NCBI GenBank assembly: GCA_003281485.1
Contig: QCBW01000001.1
Span: 140,179 to 204,178, forward strand
Direction: 5' to 3'
Length of the DNA: 64,000 nucleotides
From: Prochlorococcus sp. AG-347-J20
Lineage (GTDB): Bacteria; Cyanobacteriota; Cyanobacteriia; PCC-6307; Cyanobiaceae
Position 1 is the first letter of the stretch, and every line of letters starts with the position of its first letter. Positions 1 to 9,002 of this stretch are shown piece by piece. The notes below the pieces were generated by a model. It saw nothing but the letters and a program-made list of their open reading frames with translations, made no database searches and was not told the DNA's origin. The position numbers were made by a program, and so were the translations under genes.

Positions 1-1
1 A

Positions 2-1165
2 CAATTACTTGTAAAAACTAAAGGTAAAAGTAAATGGGGACAATATAAATATTTACCTGCCGTTTATAAATTAGGCCACAAAACCACCAAAGAACATTTA
101 TTCGACTTAGCTTTTAGTTCTATGCTTTTGGAATCTTTTCAAGATTCTAAAATTGAGAAAGGATTAGTAATTTCAAGTTTTGATAAAAAAGTTAATGTTG
201 AAGAAATTGATTTAAATAAAAAATTAAGAAAAAAAGTTTTGAATGTTTTATTAAGTTTGAATGAATGCTTAGAGGGATTTATGCCGGAAATAACTCAAGA
301 TAGAAAAAAATGTACTATTTGTTCATGGCAAAAATTTTGTGATAAAGAGTCAAAAGAAAATGGATATCTAACAGATATAGATGGAATAGGATCCAAAACG
401 GCCTCATTACTCATAAGTAATGGAATATCTGATACCCAAACATTAGCTTCCTATAGCGAAAAAAAACTTGGAGAGACATTATCAAAATTCAAGGATCAAA
501 AGTATGAAAAAGCGTCCCTATTTGTAAAGCAAGCACAAGCTTATATTTCTGGGGAACCATATCGTATTTCAAATAAAAATGATACTAACGATCTACTAAA
601 AAAAACATTTTCGGGATTTTATATATTTGATATTGAGTCCAATCCAGATGATAAGCATGACTTTTTATATGGTTTTTTAAAAATAAATAATTTGTTTACA
701 AAAAAAGAAGATCTTATTTATGAACCAATTTTAAATCTCAAAAAAAATAAAGGAGAATCTTACAGAAAAATTATTGAAATACTTTTTTCACAGAAGGAAT
801 GGCCGGTTTTACATTACGGCGAAACTGAAAAGGTAGCAATAATTAATATTGCTAAAAACCTAAATTTTAGTTTTGAAGAAATTGATTCACTTGCCTCAAG
901 ATTTATAGACTTACATATCTTCATACGAAAGTCTTGGATATTACCACTAAAAAACTATAGCTTAAAAAGTGTTTCTAACTGGCTTGGATTTCAATGGATG
1001 GAGAAAAATGCAAGTGGCTCGAAAGCCCTTTATTGGTGGATTCAATATCAAATTACAGAAAACGAAATATTTTTAAAAAAAATTATCCAATATAACAAAG
1101 ATGATTGTTTTGCTACTTTACAAATTGCAGAATATTTAATCAAAAATCAATTAAAGAAAAATTGA
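2..1165 (+). CDS. TM0106-type RecB-like nuclease, C-terminal part
   Basis: The frame is open from the window edge, so the gene begins upstream; the first in-frame Met (position 122) is probably internal. The visible part holds a Cys cluster (CTIC...C, about 64-73 residues after that Met) like the Fe-S cysteines that close RecB-type nuclease domains, then a helix-hairpin-helix-like stretch (DGIGSKTASLL). Next comes a DEDD-type 3'-5' exonuclease/RNase H-like domain, with FDIES near residue 170 and YNKDDC near the C-terminus. This order matches the TM0106 family of putative RecB-like nucleases, of unproven role in DNA repair. The stop overlaps the converging ygfZ gene by 15 bp. The family call is from motifs only. 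Confidence 0.8.
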   Translation, partial: QLLVKTKGKSKWGQYKYLPAVYKLGHKTTKEHLFDLAFSSMLLESFQDSKIEKGLVISSFDKKVNVEEIDLNKKLRKKVLNVLLSLNECLEGFMPEITQDRKKCTICSWQKFCDKESKENGYLTDIDGIGSKTASLLISNGISDTQTLASYSEKKLGETLSKFKDQKYEKASLFVKQAQAYISGEPYRISNKNDTNDLLKKTFSGFYIFDIESNPDDKHDFLYGFLKINNLFTKKEDLIYEPILNLKKNKGESYRKIIEILFSQKEWPVLHYGETEKVAIINIAKNLNFSFEEIDSLASRFIDLHIFIRKSWILPLKNYSLKSVSNWLGFQWMEKNASGSKALYWWIQYQITENEIFLKKIIQYNKDDCFATLQIAEYLIKNQLKKN

Positions 1166-1987
1166 TCCTACAGATTTATTAATAATAATTTTTCCAAAAA
1201 TTTCTGAAAAAAAATAAGTTCCTTTCTCTAAATATTTTCTTTTTATCATTGCTAAACCTTTTATTTGAGAATCTGATTTTAAAAAACTAGTGATTTTGCC
1301 TACAGAAATATCCTTGGCAGAATTTATATACAAATTTTTATCTTCAACTTCTAAATTCAAATTAGATTCAAATGATTTCCAAATTCTTATTTCCTGTTTC
1401 AAAGAAGAAATATTTTTTATTTTTGACATTGTTTCTTGTCCTAAATAACAACCTTTATTAAAATCTATAAGATCTTGTAATCCAAGCTCAAGAGGATTGT
1501 TTTTTCCGTTAATTTCCATTTCTAATGAGGGTATTGCCTGATTAATCTTCCAAAGTTTTAAATCATTAGGATTTAGTAAATTTAGTTTATTTTTATATAT
1601 TTCAAATTCTTTATCTTCTGTTTTGAAGAAAATAGGCTGATAAGTTCTCCAAGAACTATATTCATCAATTTCCTGAATTCTATTTATCAAGAAAGGTTCA
1701 CTTAGAATTACATCGTCCGCTGGAAAAATAATTTGATTAAAGTAATCAATTATTTCACTAGTGTTACCCGCCAAGATAATTACTTCTAAGTTGTTTTCAA
1801 AAAAAATAATTTCAATTAATGACCTTAAAACTCCATTTGGAGTTAACCAACAAGTTTTGATAACTTTATTTTCTGCATTAAGAATATTACCAGTTGTTAT
1901 TCCATTCAAAAATTTTCTGGCATCTTTTCCAGTAATAGAAAAACAATCAAATTTTTCAAGCCAAAACTTTTTTTTTATATCTTGCAT
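1151..1987 (-). CDS. ygfZ: YgfZ/GcvT-like folate-binding protein
   Basis: This 278-residue protein carries the YgfZ signature KGCYLGQE at about 178-185, with the single conserved Cys. YgfZ proteins are folate-binding relatives of glycine-cleavage T-protein and help assemble or repair Fe-S clusters in the cytosol. The size is a little shorter than E. coli YgfZ but normal for marine cyanobacteria. It lies 10 bp after pyrE on the same strand and is probably cotranscribed with it. Its end overlaps the converging nuclease gene. The ATG start is the only good candidate. Confidence 0.85.
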   Translation of the reverse strand: MQDIKKKFWLEKFDCFSITGKDARKFLNGITTGNILNAENKVIKTCWLTPNGVLRSLIEIIFFENNLEVIILAGNTSEIIDYFNQIIFPADDVILSEPFLINRIQEIDEYSSWRTYQPIFFKTEDKEFEIYKNKLNLLNPNDLKLWKINQAIPSLEMEINGKNNPLELGLQDLIDFNKGCYLGQETMSKIKNISSLKQEIRIWKSFESNLNLEVEDKNLYINSAKDISVGKITSFLKSDSQIKGLAMIKRKYLEKGTYFFSEIFGKIIINKSVGSIFL

Positions 1988-1997
1988 TTTGAAATTA

Positions 1998-2558
1998 TTA
2001 TAAAAAGTCTTTTATTGTAAAAAGACTCTTTAATTTAACATTTTCATCTTCAAGGGCTTCTAATCCCCCTTCTTGCCTGTCAACTATAGACAAAACTTCC
2101 TCAACAACATAATTATTTTCGCGTAACTTTTTTATAGCTTTTATCACTGAACCAGCAGTTGTAACGACATCTTCTAAAACAGTTATCAAAGCTCCTTCTT
2201 CTAATGTTGGCCCCTCTATTCCAGCTTTGGTTCCGTATTTTTTGATTTCTTTCCGAATTATTAACCCATCAAGGTCTAGGCCATGCGAAGCTGCTTTGAC
2301 AATTAATCCACTTACTATAGGGTCTGCACCTAATGTCAATCCTGCTACAGCTTTTGACCTTGAGTCTTTTAACTCTAAAAATAAATCACTTATTAAGTTT
2401 AAGCCTTCGCCATTTAATGAAACTGGTTTACAGTTCAAGTAATGACAACTTTTTTTGCCTGAAGATAAAGTGAAGCTTCCTTTCTTGTAAGATTTTTCAG
2501 TTAATTGTTTTAACAATTTTGCTTTATTTAAATCATACTTATCCGAAAATTTGCCCAT
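1998..2558 (-). CDS. pyrE: Orotate phosphoribosyltransferase
   Basis: PyrE converts orotate and PRPP to orotidine 5'-phosphate in pyrimidine synthesis. The PRPP-binding motif [12 protein letters not shown] is at about 127-138, preceded by the [10 protein letters not shown] catalytic-loop region near 101-110. The length of 186 residues is typical. It heads a two-gene leftward unit with ygfZ. The 140-bp upstream gap to the divergent tRNA-Met contains a perfect palindrome that matches the NtcA consensus (see the regulatory entry). Confidence 0.93.
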   Translation of the reverse strand: MGKFSDKYDLNKAKLLKQLTEKSYKKGSFTLSSGKKSCHYLNCKPVSLNGEGLNLISDLFLELKDSRSKAVAGLTLGADPIVSGLIVKAASHGLDLDGLIIRKEIKKYGTKAGIEGPTLEEGALITVLEDVVTTAGSVIKAIKKLRENNYVVEEVLSIVDRQEGGLEALEDENVKLKSLFTIKDFL

Positions 2559-2660
2559 TAGTAAAAGTTAAATTTATATTTAAAGATTAGAAGAAAAAAA
2601 GAAATCTCACAAAAACTTCCTAATGAGGTGTTTTTTGAAATATTATTTTTATATTGTATA

Positions 2661-2689
2661 TTGAAAATCAATGTAATTAAAATTACATA
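2661..2689 (+). promoter_or_regulatory. Sigma-70-type promoter of tRNA-Met
   Basis: TTGAAA (2661-2666) and TACATA (2684-2689) are separated by 17 bp and end 9 bp before the mature tRNA 5' end. This is a well-spaced housekeeping promoter seen directly in the sequence. Its spacer contains most of the palindrome listed next. Confidence 0.6.
2671..2688. promoter_or_regulatory. 18-bp palindrome matching TGTA-N8-TACA (NtcA-like)
   Basis: ATGTAATT-AA-AATTACAT is a perfect inverted repeat with 8-bp arms. It contains the full NtcA consensus TGTA-N8-TACA. Read leftward it lies about 113 bp before pyrE, with an AT-rich TATAAA about 19 nt beyond it. Read rightward it sits inside the tRNA-Met promoter. 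Single GTA-N8-TAC matches are expected by chance in a genome this AT-rich, so a function is inferred, not shown. Confidence 0.4.
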
Positions 2690-2698
2690 AATTCCCTT

Positions 2699-2771
2699 GG
2701 GGGTGTAGCAATCTGGTGAATGCACCAAACTCATAATTTGGCTAAGGCGAGTTCGATCCTCGCCACCCCCA
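2699..2771 (+). tRNA. tRNA with CAU anticodon, probably elongator tRNA-Met
   Basis: A complete cloverleaf is visible. The acceptor stem GGGGGTG/CACCCCC is followed by discriminator A. The D arm is closed by GCA/TGC. The anticodon stem CCAAA/TTTGG encloses the loop CTCATAA, with CAT at 2732-2734. The T arm is GCGAG-TTCGATC-CTCGC. CCA is not encoded. The fully paired first acceptor position argues against initiator tRNA. A tRNA-Ile with a modified CAU anticodon cannot be ruled out. The next gene starts only 18 bp downstream. Confidence 0.9.
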
Positions 2772-2789
2772 TTATTCATTTGTCATCGA

Positions 2790-4058
2790 ATGAAAATAAC
2801 TCTACTTTTATTCCTTTTATTTTTACCAGCTTTTTTCGCAGCAAGTGAACTCTCTTTTTTATTAATAAGACCAAGTAAAGTTTTAAGGTTAATAGAAGAA
2901 AAAAAGAAAGGGGCATTTTCAATTTTAAAAATTCAAAAACGATTTAGATCTTCATTAATTGCCTCACAATTTGGAGTAACAATTTCATTAATTGCAATTG
3001 GATGGCTCAGCAATAATCTGGCTAATGATTATTGGAAAAGCAATATTTTATCAAGTAGATTTTATGATCTTCTATTATTTTTATTTATTGTTTTGGTTGT
3101 TACTCTTGTTTCTGGACTAATTCCAAAAGCTTTAGTAATTAACAATCCAGAATCTGCTGCATTAAGGTTAACCACAATATTCGATGCCGTCAGAAAAGCT
3201 ATGAATCCTATAGTGAAAACAATAGAATTCTTTACTAGCGCCTGTTTAGGCTTGTTCAATTTAAATAATAAATGGGATTCTTTAAACTCGGGTTTATCTG
3301 CTGGAGAATTAGAAACTCTTATAGAAACAGATAACGTAACAGGTTTAAAACCAGATGAGAAGAATATTCTTGAGGGAGTTTTTGCTTTAAAAGATACACA
3401 GGTTAAAGAAGTGATGATTCCAAGATCTGAAATGGTAACTTTGCCAAAAAATATAACCTTTTCAGAACTTATGAAACAAGTAGATAAAACTCGACATGCT
3501 CGCTTCTTTGTGATTGGTGAGTCTCTAGATGATGTATTAGGTGTATTAGATTTGCGTTATCTAGCTAAGCCAATATCAAAAGGTGAAATGGAAGCCGATA
3601 CATTATTAGAGCCATTCCTTTTACCAGTAACAAAAATAATAGAAACATGTTCATTAGCAGAAATATTTCCAATAGTAAGAGACTACAATCCGTTTTTACT
3701 TGTAGTTGATGAACACGGCGGAACAGAGGGACTCATAACTGCAGCTGATCTAAATGGCGAAATAGTTGGAGAGGAAATGCTCAATAATAGAATTTATTCA
3801 GACATGAGAATGTTAGATAATTTCTCTAAAAAATGGTCAATAGCTGGAAAATCAGAAATTATTGAAATCAATAAAAAGTTAGGATGTTCTATTCCAGAAG
3901 GTACTGATTATCATACCCTTGCTGGATTTATGTTAGAAAAATTTCAAATGGTTCCAAAAATTGGCGACGTTTTAGATTTTAATAACATTAAATTTGAAGT
4001 TATTTCGATGTCAGGTCCAAAAATTGATCGTGTTAAAATAATCCTTCCCAATAGCTAA
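2790..4058 (+). CDS. CNNM/CorC-like membrane protein (DUF21-CBS-CBS-CorC)
   Basis: The 422-residue protein has an N-terminal DUF21 membrane domain with hydrophobic segments near 1-25, 57-75 and 92-115. A CBS pair follows at about 207-262 and 272-330, including VMIPRSEMV and VVDEHGGTEGLIT. A C-terminal CorC_HlyC domain (about 345-422) ends in KIDRVKIIL. This is the usual order for the family, often labelled hemolysin-like but now linked to Mg2+/Co2+ export. The substrate is not shown by the sequence. It follows tRNA-Met closely and may share its transcript. Confidence 0.88.
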   Translation: MKITLLLFLLFLPAFFAASELSFLLIRPSKVLRLIEEKKKGAFSILKIQKRFRSSLIASQFGVTISLIAIGWLSNNLANDYWKSNILSSRFYDLLLFLFIVLVVTLVSGLIPKALVINNPESAALRLTTIFDAVRKAMNPIVKTIEFFTSACLGLFNLNNKWDSLNSGLSAGELETLIETDNVTGLKPDEKNILEGVFALKDTQVKEVMIPRSEMVTLPKNITFSELMKQVDKTRHARFFVIGESLDDVLGVLDLRYLAKPISKGEMEADTLLEPFLLPVTKIIETCSLAEIFPIVRDYNPFLLVVDEHGGTEGLITAADLNGEIVGEEMLNNRIYSDMRMLDNFSKKWSIAGKSEIIEINKKLGCSIPEGTDYHTLAGFMLEKFQMVPKIGDVLDFNNIKFEVISMSGPKIDRVKIILPNS

Positions 4059-4108
4059 ATATGACTCCCTATGGAGGATAATGATAATAAATATATGGAT
4101 TTGAAATT

Positions 4109-5113
4109 ATGCAACCAACCTCATCACCCGTAAAGGTTGGAGTCATAGGTATAGGAAATATGGGCTGGCATCATGCTCGAGTACTAAGTTTACTCAAAGA
4201 TGCAAATCTCATTGGAGTCGCAGATCCAAATGAAGAGAGAGGCAAATTAGCCATAGAGCAATTTCAATGTGAATGGTTCAAGGATTATAAGGACCTAATT
4301 CCAAAAGTTGATGCTATCTGTATTGCTGTTCCTACACTACTTCATCAAAAAGTAGGACTAGATTGTCTCAAGGAAGGTGCTAACGTTCTCATTGAAAAAC
4401 CAATTGCAGCTAACGAGTTGGAAGCAAAATCTTTAATAGAGGCCGCAAATGCAAGTAACTGTCTATTACAAGTTGGACATATTGAAAGATTTAATCCTGC
4501 TTTTAGAGAATTAAATAAAATAGTTAATAATGAAGAAATTGTTGTTTTAGAGGCAAGGAGGCACAGTCCTCATGCAGACAGAGCAAATGACGTATCTGTA
4601 GTAATGGATTTAATGATCCATGATATTGATCTTATTTTGGAACTTGTAAACTCAAAAATACAAAAATTAGCAGCAGTTGGAGGAAGAAATAGCGAAGGAT
4701 TAATAGATTACGTCAATGCTACTTTAGTTTTTAAAAATAATGTTATTGCAAGCCTAACCGCCAGCAAAATGAGTCACAAAAAAATTAGAAATTTAAGTGC
4801 TCACTGCCAAAATGGCCTAGTAGAAACTGATTTCTTAAATCACACTTTACAAATCCATCGAAAGTCACATGAATCATACACAGCAGATCATGGAGAATTA
4901 GTTTATAGAAATGATGGATATGTCGAGGAAGTTAGCACAACCTCCATTGAACCTCTTTATGCAGAACTGGAGCATTTTCTAAAATGCGTTCAAGGTAAAG
5001 AAATACCTGAGGTAGATGGTGAGCAAGCCTCAAGAGCATTAAAAATTGCTGATTTTATAGAAAGTGCTGTAGATAATTCTGGAGACGCAATTTTACTTGA
5101 GAATCCTGTCTAA
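4109..5113 (+). CDS. Gfo/Idh/MocA family NAD(P)-dependent oxidoreductase
   Basis: The N-terminal Rossmann motif GVIGIGNMG (11-19) is followed by the family's catalytic EKP motif (IEKPIAA, about 95-101) and GHIERFNP near 122-129. The latter resembles UDP-GlcNAc/UDP-sugar 3-dehydrogenase-like members. The family oxidises or reduces sugars and related alcohols with NAD(P). The substrate cannot be assigned here. The length of 334 residues is normal. It is rightward, 50 bp after the CorC-like gene, and converges with psbK. Confidence 0.82.
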   Translation: MQPTSSPVKVGVIGIGNMGWHHARVLSLLKDANLIGVADPNEERGKLAIEQFQCEWFKDYKDLIPKVDAICIAVPTLLHQKVGLDCLKEGANVLIEKPIAANELEAKSLIEAANASNCLLQVGHIERFNPAFRELNKIVNNEEIVVLEARRHSPHADRANDVSVVMDLMIHDIDLILELVNSKIQKLAAVGGRNSEGLIDYVNATLVFKNNVIASLTASKMSHKKIRNLSAHCQNGLVETDFLNHTLQIHRKSHESYTADHGELVYRNDGYVEEVSTTSIEPLYAELEHFLKCVQGKEIPEVDGEQASRALKIADFIESAVDNSGDAILLENPV

Positions 5114-5139
5114 TACAAGAAATCTAAACTAAAAGGATT

Positions 5140-5280
5140 TTATTTAAATCCAACCGCAGCTTGCCAAACAAATACCAATAAAAAGAAAAATAAAGGAATA
5201 AGTGGAAGAACATCTACAGTTGGAGCGAAGGCCTTATAAGCCTCGGGCAATTCAGCGAATGTATTAAATAGAATGAGCAC
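5140..5280 (-). CDS. psbK: Photosystem II reaction-centre protein PsbK
   Basis: This short gene encodes 46 residues read leftward from a GTG at 5280. Mature PsbK is recognised from LPEAY near residue 11, the [11 protein letters not shown] helix start and the C-terminal [10 protein letters not shown]. It forms a single membrane helix and binds near CP43 in photosystem II. No ATG is available in frame, and a stop lies a few codons upstream, so GTG is the likely start. It lies 34 bp downstream of tgt on the same strand. Confidence 0.93.
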
Positions 5281-5314
5281 CTTTTTTGATAATTTAATTA
5301 ATTATGATAAGACG

Positions 5315-6433
5315 TTACCACGTATAGTGAGCAATAGAGGATGTTTTCCAAGGAGCGAAATCATTTGTAAAACAATTATCTCTAATTGCAGTAGAGATTG
5401 CATTGGTAAATCTTATTAAGTGAGCAATATTATGCAAACTTATGAGGGTTAGGCCTAATATTTCGTCATTTCTAATTAGATGATGCAAATATGCTCGAGA
5501 ATAGGATTTGCATGTCTCGCATTTACAAGTTTTGTCAATTGGAGAAAAGTCATTTTTAAATCGAGCATTTCGCAAATTCAACCTTCCATCATTAAAAAAT
5601 GCAGTCCCATGTCTTCCTAGTCTTGTAGGCAAAACACAGTCAAATATATCGAATCCATTTGCAACAGCTAAAGAAATTTCTCTTAAAGAGCCGATCCCCA
5701 TTAAATATCTTGGTTTATTTATTGGTAAGTATTTCGGGACGTAATCAATTACACCATGTATTTCTTCGACTGCCTCGCCAACACTAACACCTCCTACTGC
5801 TATTCCGGGTAGATCAAAAGAACTTGTATATTTTGCGCTATATTCTCTAAATTTCGGATACTTACCACCTTGAACTATACCGAATAATGCTTGATTAGAT
5901 TTCTGATGTGCCTCAACACATTTCTGCAACCATAAATGAGTTCTTTGTAAAGAATCCTCGATATCATTTTCGTTAGCTGTGTGCGGCGGGCAATGATCAA
6001 AAGCCATGGCAACATCTGAACCAAGATCCATTTGAATCTGCATTACTTTTTCAGGCGATAAAAATACATGCCTACCATCTCTTGGATTTTTAAATTCCAC
6101 ACCATTATCAGAAATATTATTTAATTTGGCCAAACTAAACACTTGATATCCACCCGAATCAGTAAGAATAGGCCCAGGCCAATTCATAAACTTATGTATT
6201 CCACCAGATTCTTTAACTATTTTTTCTCCAGGTTGTAGATGAAGATGAAAGGTATTTGAAAGAATCATTTCTGATCCTGTTGAAGTTAACTGTTTAGATG
6301 AAATTCCTTTTATCGTTGCCAAAGTACCCACAGGCATAAATCTTGGGGTATTTACTTGACCATTTGGGGTATGAAATATACCAGTTCTTGCACATGTATT
6401 ACTGCAATTTGATGTAATTTCAAATTCAAACAC
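5315..6433 (-). CDS. tgt: Queuine/archaeosine-type tRNA-guanine transglycosylase
   Basis: Tgt exchanges guanine 34 in GUN anticodons for a queuine precursor. The active-site region [10 protein letters not shown] starts at about residue 92. The second Asp motif is in [13 protein letters not shown], and the zinc ligands are in CKCETC plus the following His-rich helix (YLHHL). The 372-residue length fits the bacterial enzyme. It is followed by psbK, and cobS lies on the other side, divergent, across a 98-bp gap that would hold both promoters. Confidence 0.95.
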   Translation of the reverse strand: MFEFEITSNCSNTCARTGIFHTPNGQVNTPRFMPVGTLATIKGISSKQLTSTGSEMILSNTFHLHLQPGEKIVKESGGIHKFMNWPGPILTDSGGYQVFSLAKLNNISDNGVEFKNPRDGRHVFLSPEKVMQIQMDLGSDVAMAFDHCPPHTANENDIEDSLQRTHLWLQKCVEAHQKSNQALFGIVQGGKYPKFREYSAKYTSSFDLPGIAVGGVSVGEAVEEIHGVIDYVPKYLPINKPRYLMGIGSLREISLAVANGFDIFDCVLPTRLGRHGTAFFNDGRLNLRNARFKNDFSPIDKTCKCETCKSYSRAYLHHLIRNDEILGLTLISLHNIAHLIRFTNAISTAIRDNCFTNDFAPWKTSSIAHYTW

Positions 6434-6531
6434 GATAATTTATAAAAATTTTTGATCCTTTTTTATTAATCTACCCTATCATTTATTATTGAATCTATTT
6501 TTATCTCATCAAACAATATTTAATAAAAAAT

Positions 6532-7275
6532 TTGGCAGGATCTTGGATTTTTTATACGACATTTCCAAAGATACCTTTCATTAATCCAGAATTTAAAAAT
6601 ATTGCGCAATTTGCGCCACCTTTAGGATTTTTTATTGGAACAATACAGAGTTATATTTTTATTTTTTTAAGAGCAAACTCTTGGTCAATTTATGCATCAG
6701 CGTTAATTTGTTTAGCTTCAGGATATTTAATTACTGGTGGTCTACACCTCGATGGTTTAATGGATACTTTTGATGGTATTTTTGCGGGAAAAAAGAAACG
6801 TTTAAAAGCTATGAAAGATAGTAAAGTTGGCTCTTTTGGCGTTCAATCCTTAGTTTTTATAACTTTAATTCAAATTGCTTGTCTTTTGAGAATTCAAAAC
6901 CAAATAATTATTGTTTTGCCAATATGCTTATTTTGGGGAAGATTTTCAAATTTATTTTTTATAGAAAAGTTTAAATACATTAGTTATAAAAAAAAATCTA
7001 TTAGTCATAAAAAGTTTTGGAAAGGATTAAAAAAAGAGTCTTTGATATCCATTATTTTTCTTTTTATTTTCATTGCATACCAATTAGTTTCGATTACTAC
7101 ATCACAAGCAATATTAATAAAATTTTTATTTCTTATTTTGATTGGTGTATTTTTAAGTTATTTTATTCCATACATTTTGGGGAATAAAATAGGAGGGTTT
7201 AATGGAGATGCCTGTGGTGCGAGTATTGTGTTAGTAGAAACTGGAATGTTATTTACTCATGCAATTCTTTTATAG
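6532..7275 (+). CDS. cobS: Adenosylcobinamide-GDP ribazoletransferase
   Basis: CobS joins alpha-ribazole to adenosylcobinamide-GDP, the last step of (pseudo)cobalamin assembly, in the membrane. The sequence shows the family motifs GGLHLDGLMDTFDG and AMKDSKVGSFG and several hydrophobic segments. The start is uncertain. The first usual codon in frame is the TTG at 6532, but the protein then begins very close to the conserved GSWIFYTTFP region. An in-frame ATA at 6523 would add three residues, and a stop lies at 6490. The end overlaps the converging histidine kinase by 23 bp. Confidence 0.88.
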   Translation: MAGSWIFYTTFPKIPFINPEFKNIAQFAPPLGFFIGTIQSYIFIFLRANSWSIYASALICLASGYLITGGLHLDGLMDTFDGIFAGKKKRLKAMKDSKVGSFGVQSLVFITLIQIACLLRIQNQIIIVLPICLFWGRFSNLFFIEKFKYISYKKKSISHKKFWKGLKKESLISIIFLFIFIAYQLVSITTSQAILIKFLFLILIGVFLSYFIPYILGNKIGGFNGDACGASIVLVETGMLFTHAILL

Positions 7276-8392
7276 GAAGTTCTAAATAGAAAATATTTTT
7301 TTTCTTGAAATTTTTTAATTCCTCAGTGTCATCTATCGAGTAATTTTCCAGTAATCTCAATTCTCCTCCTATTTGTTTTGCTAATTTCCTCGCTAAAAAA
7401 AGTCCAACTCCAGTGCCCTCCTTCTTTTTAGCGGCTGATCCTCTAAAGCCTTTTTGAAAAATTTTTTCATTTTCATTTTTGGTTATTTTCTTACCATTAT
7501 CAAATATGCAAAGACCCTTACTCGTAATAGTGAGTCCAATCTCAGCATCTTTTTGGGCATATTTAAACGCATTTTCTAATAAATTGGCCACAATTTCAGC
7601 AATTACAGCAAATTTTGCCTTTAGTGGTGATAAGGTCCAATCTGGCCAAAAAGAAGGTTCAGTCCAATCTCTATTCTCCAAATTCGCATTAGCTTTACCC
7701 CTATCTAAAATTGGCCTCAATAAATTCTGAACAGTTATTCCCTTTTTATTATCAAAATTTGGAGGTAATAATAATCTTTCTTCTCCAATTTCTAAGGGAA
7801 GTGGAATAGGTGAATTTAATTGTACAAAAGACTCCATATATTGATTAATTTGCTTTTGCTCTATTATCATTTGCTCGACTATTGCAATAGAGTCATCATC
7901 AGGACCAAGTCTTTTTATTAGTAATTTTGCATATGTCCTAAGTGCAGCCAATGGATTCCTTAATTGATGGATTATGACATTGACTTGGTTTTTTAAATAA
8001 TTTATTTCTTCATTTTTATTTTGACGTTCTAGTTCGATAGAAATACATTTCGCTAAAGATGTTGAAAGCGCTTTTAATCTAGAATCAAGAGATACAGACC
8101 AATTTCCACCTTTTAAATCAGTTTCTACCCTAAGAACACCAAGTAGAATATCGTTTTCTTGAAGCGGATACCATCTTCTATTGGGGGAGGAAACTTTTAG
8201 TCTAGGATCATCTTCAATTGATATTAAAAGCCTTTCAATTTGCGGCCATTGACCAATCATTTCAAAAGATGCTTTAGTTCCTTGCTTAGCTGAAGCAATA
8301 TACATCACCAAATGAGTCACTCCCATTGAACAACCAAAACTCTCTAGCTGTTTAACAATTAATTCTTCAAATTTTGCAGAGGGATTCATCAT
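7253..8392 (-). CDS. Sensor histidine kinase (GAF-like input, HisKA, HATPase)
   Basis: The 379-residue protein has no membrane helix. About 1-125 is a GAF-like input region. The phosphorylated His is in the H box IIHQLRNPLAA (His 142). The N box EIVANLLENAFKYA has Asn 274. The G boxes FDNGKK and GTGVGLFLARKLA complete the ATPase domain. It is therefore a soluble two-component kinase. No response-regulator gene is adjacent, so its partner must lie elsewhere. The signal is unknown. Translation could start at either of two successive Met codons. Confidence 0.9.
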   Translation of the reverse strand: MMNPSAKFEELIVKQLESFGCSMGVTHLVMYIASAKQGTKASFEMIGQWPQIERLLISIEDDPRLKVSSPNRRWYPLQENDILLGVLRVETDLKGGNWSVSLDSRLKALSTSLAKCISIELERQNKNEEINYLKNQVNVIIHQLRNPLAALRTYAKLLIKRLGPDDDSIAIVEQMIIEQKQINQYMESFVQLNSPIPLPLEIGEERLLLPPNFDNKKGITVQNLLRPILDRGKANANLENRDWTEPSFWPDWTLSPLKAKFAVIAEIVANLLENAFKYAQKDAEIGLTITSKGLCIFDNGKKITKNENEKIFQKGFRGSAAKKKEGTGVGLFLARKLAKQIGGELRLLENYSIDDTEELKNFKKKNIFYLELPIKELHE

Positions 8393-8479
8393 TAATAATA
8401 TTTTGAGTTATTTCAGAAAAAATTTGAAAAAGGCTTGTAAAATATGAAAAAAGTATTAAGATATAAGAGGCTTAACATT

Positions 8480-8545
8480 TGCCATCCCAAAATATGAACG
8501 TTCTGATCATATTTTAGCTACATCAGAGGTTGATGGGTCCTCTAT
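8480..8545 (+). other. Possible structured RNA leader before the DUF3155 gene
   Basis: The 241-bp gap holds an unusual cluster of complementary segments. AAAATATGA (8489-8497) pairs with TCATATTTT (8507-8515). CATCA (8521-8525) pairs with TGATG (8531-8535). The enclosed loop GAGG (8526-8529) is complementary to CCTC (8539-8542), which is the layout of a small pseudoknot. Expression and function are not shown. Confidence 0.35.
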
Positions 8546-8633
8546 GTAATTTGAAGTGAATTTTAAATCACCAATATAAGATTAGTAAAATAATTACGGC
8601 TAATCTCATTAATAACTTCAGGAGTACCAATCA

Positions 8634-9002
8634 ATGTCCAAAAAAAGAAAAAGAATCAGCAGAAGAAGATTGGCTGGTCAGAGAGTTATGGCACATGTAC
8701 CTATCTATCATATCGAAACCGGCAAACATAAACCAGTTACAGCTGCTAGAAGATTTATAGCTGAAAATGAGTTATCTGCCCCCTCAGTTTTCAATGTAAG
8801 AAGAAATGAACATACCACTGATAGGTTTTTTTGGGGTGAAAAAGGTTTATTTAGCGCCCAATATGCTGAAGAAAATCACTTTCTATTCCCATCACTTAAG
8901 GTTGTAGTTGAAGGAATAGGAGAAGACAAAATATTTGAGGGACTAGAACTTTCTGCAGATGATTGGGAAGAGATTGAAGAATATGAATATGCTTTCGTTT
9001 AA
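8634..9002 (+). CDS. DUF3155 cyanobacterial conserved protein
   Basis: This 122-residue protein starts with a very basic segment (KKRKRISRRR) and ends in an acidic tail (DDWEEIEEYEY). It matches my recollection of DUF3155, a family found across cyanobacteria with no known function. The basic N-terminus suggests nucleic-acid or ribosome contact, which is only an inference. AGGAG precedes the ATG at a 9-nt spacing. The stop overlaps the converging hydrolase gene by 4 bp. Confidence 0.82.
   Translation: MSKKRKRISRRRLAGQRVMAHVPIYHIETGKHKPVTAARRFIAENELSAPSVFNVRRNEHTTDRFFWGEKGLFSAQYAEENHFLFPSLKVVVEGIGEDKIFEGLELSADDWEEIEEYEYAFV

Noticed and set aside
2558..2779. 73-residue minus-strand frame over tRNA-Met
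   Set aside because: It covers the whole tRNA and its promoter. The tRNA cloverleaf explains the sequence.
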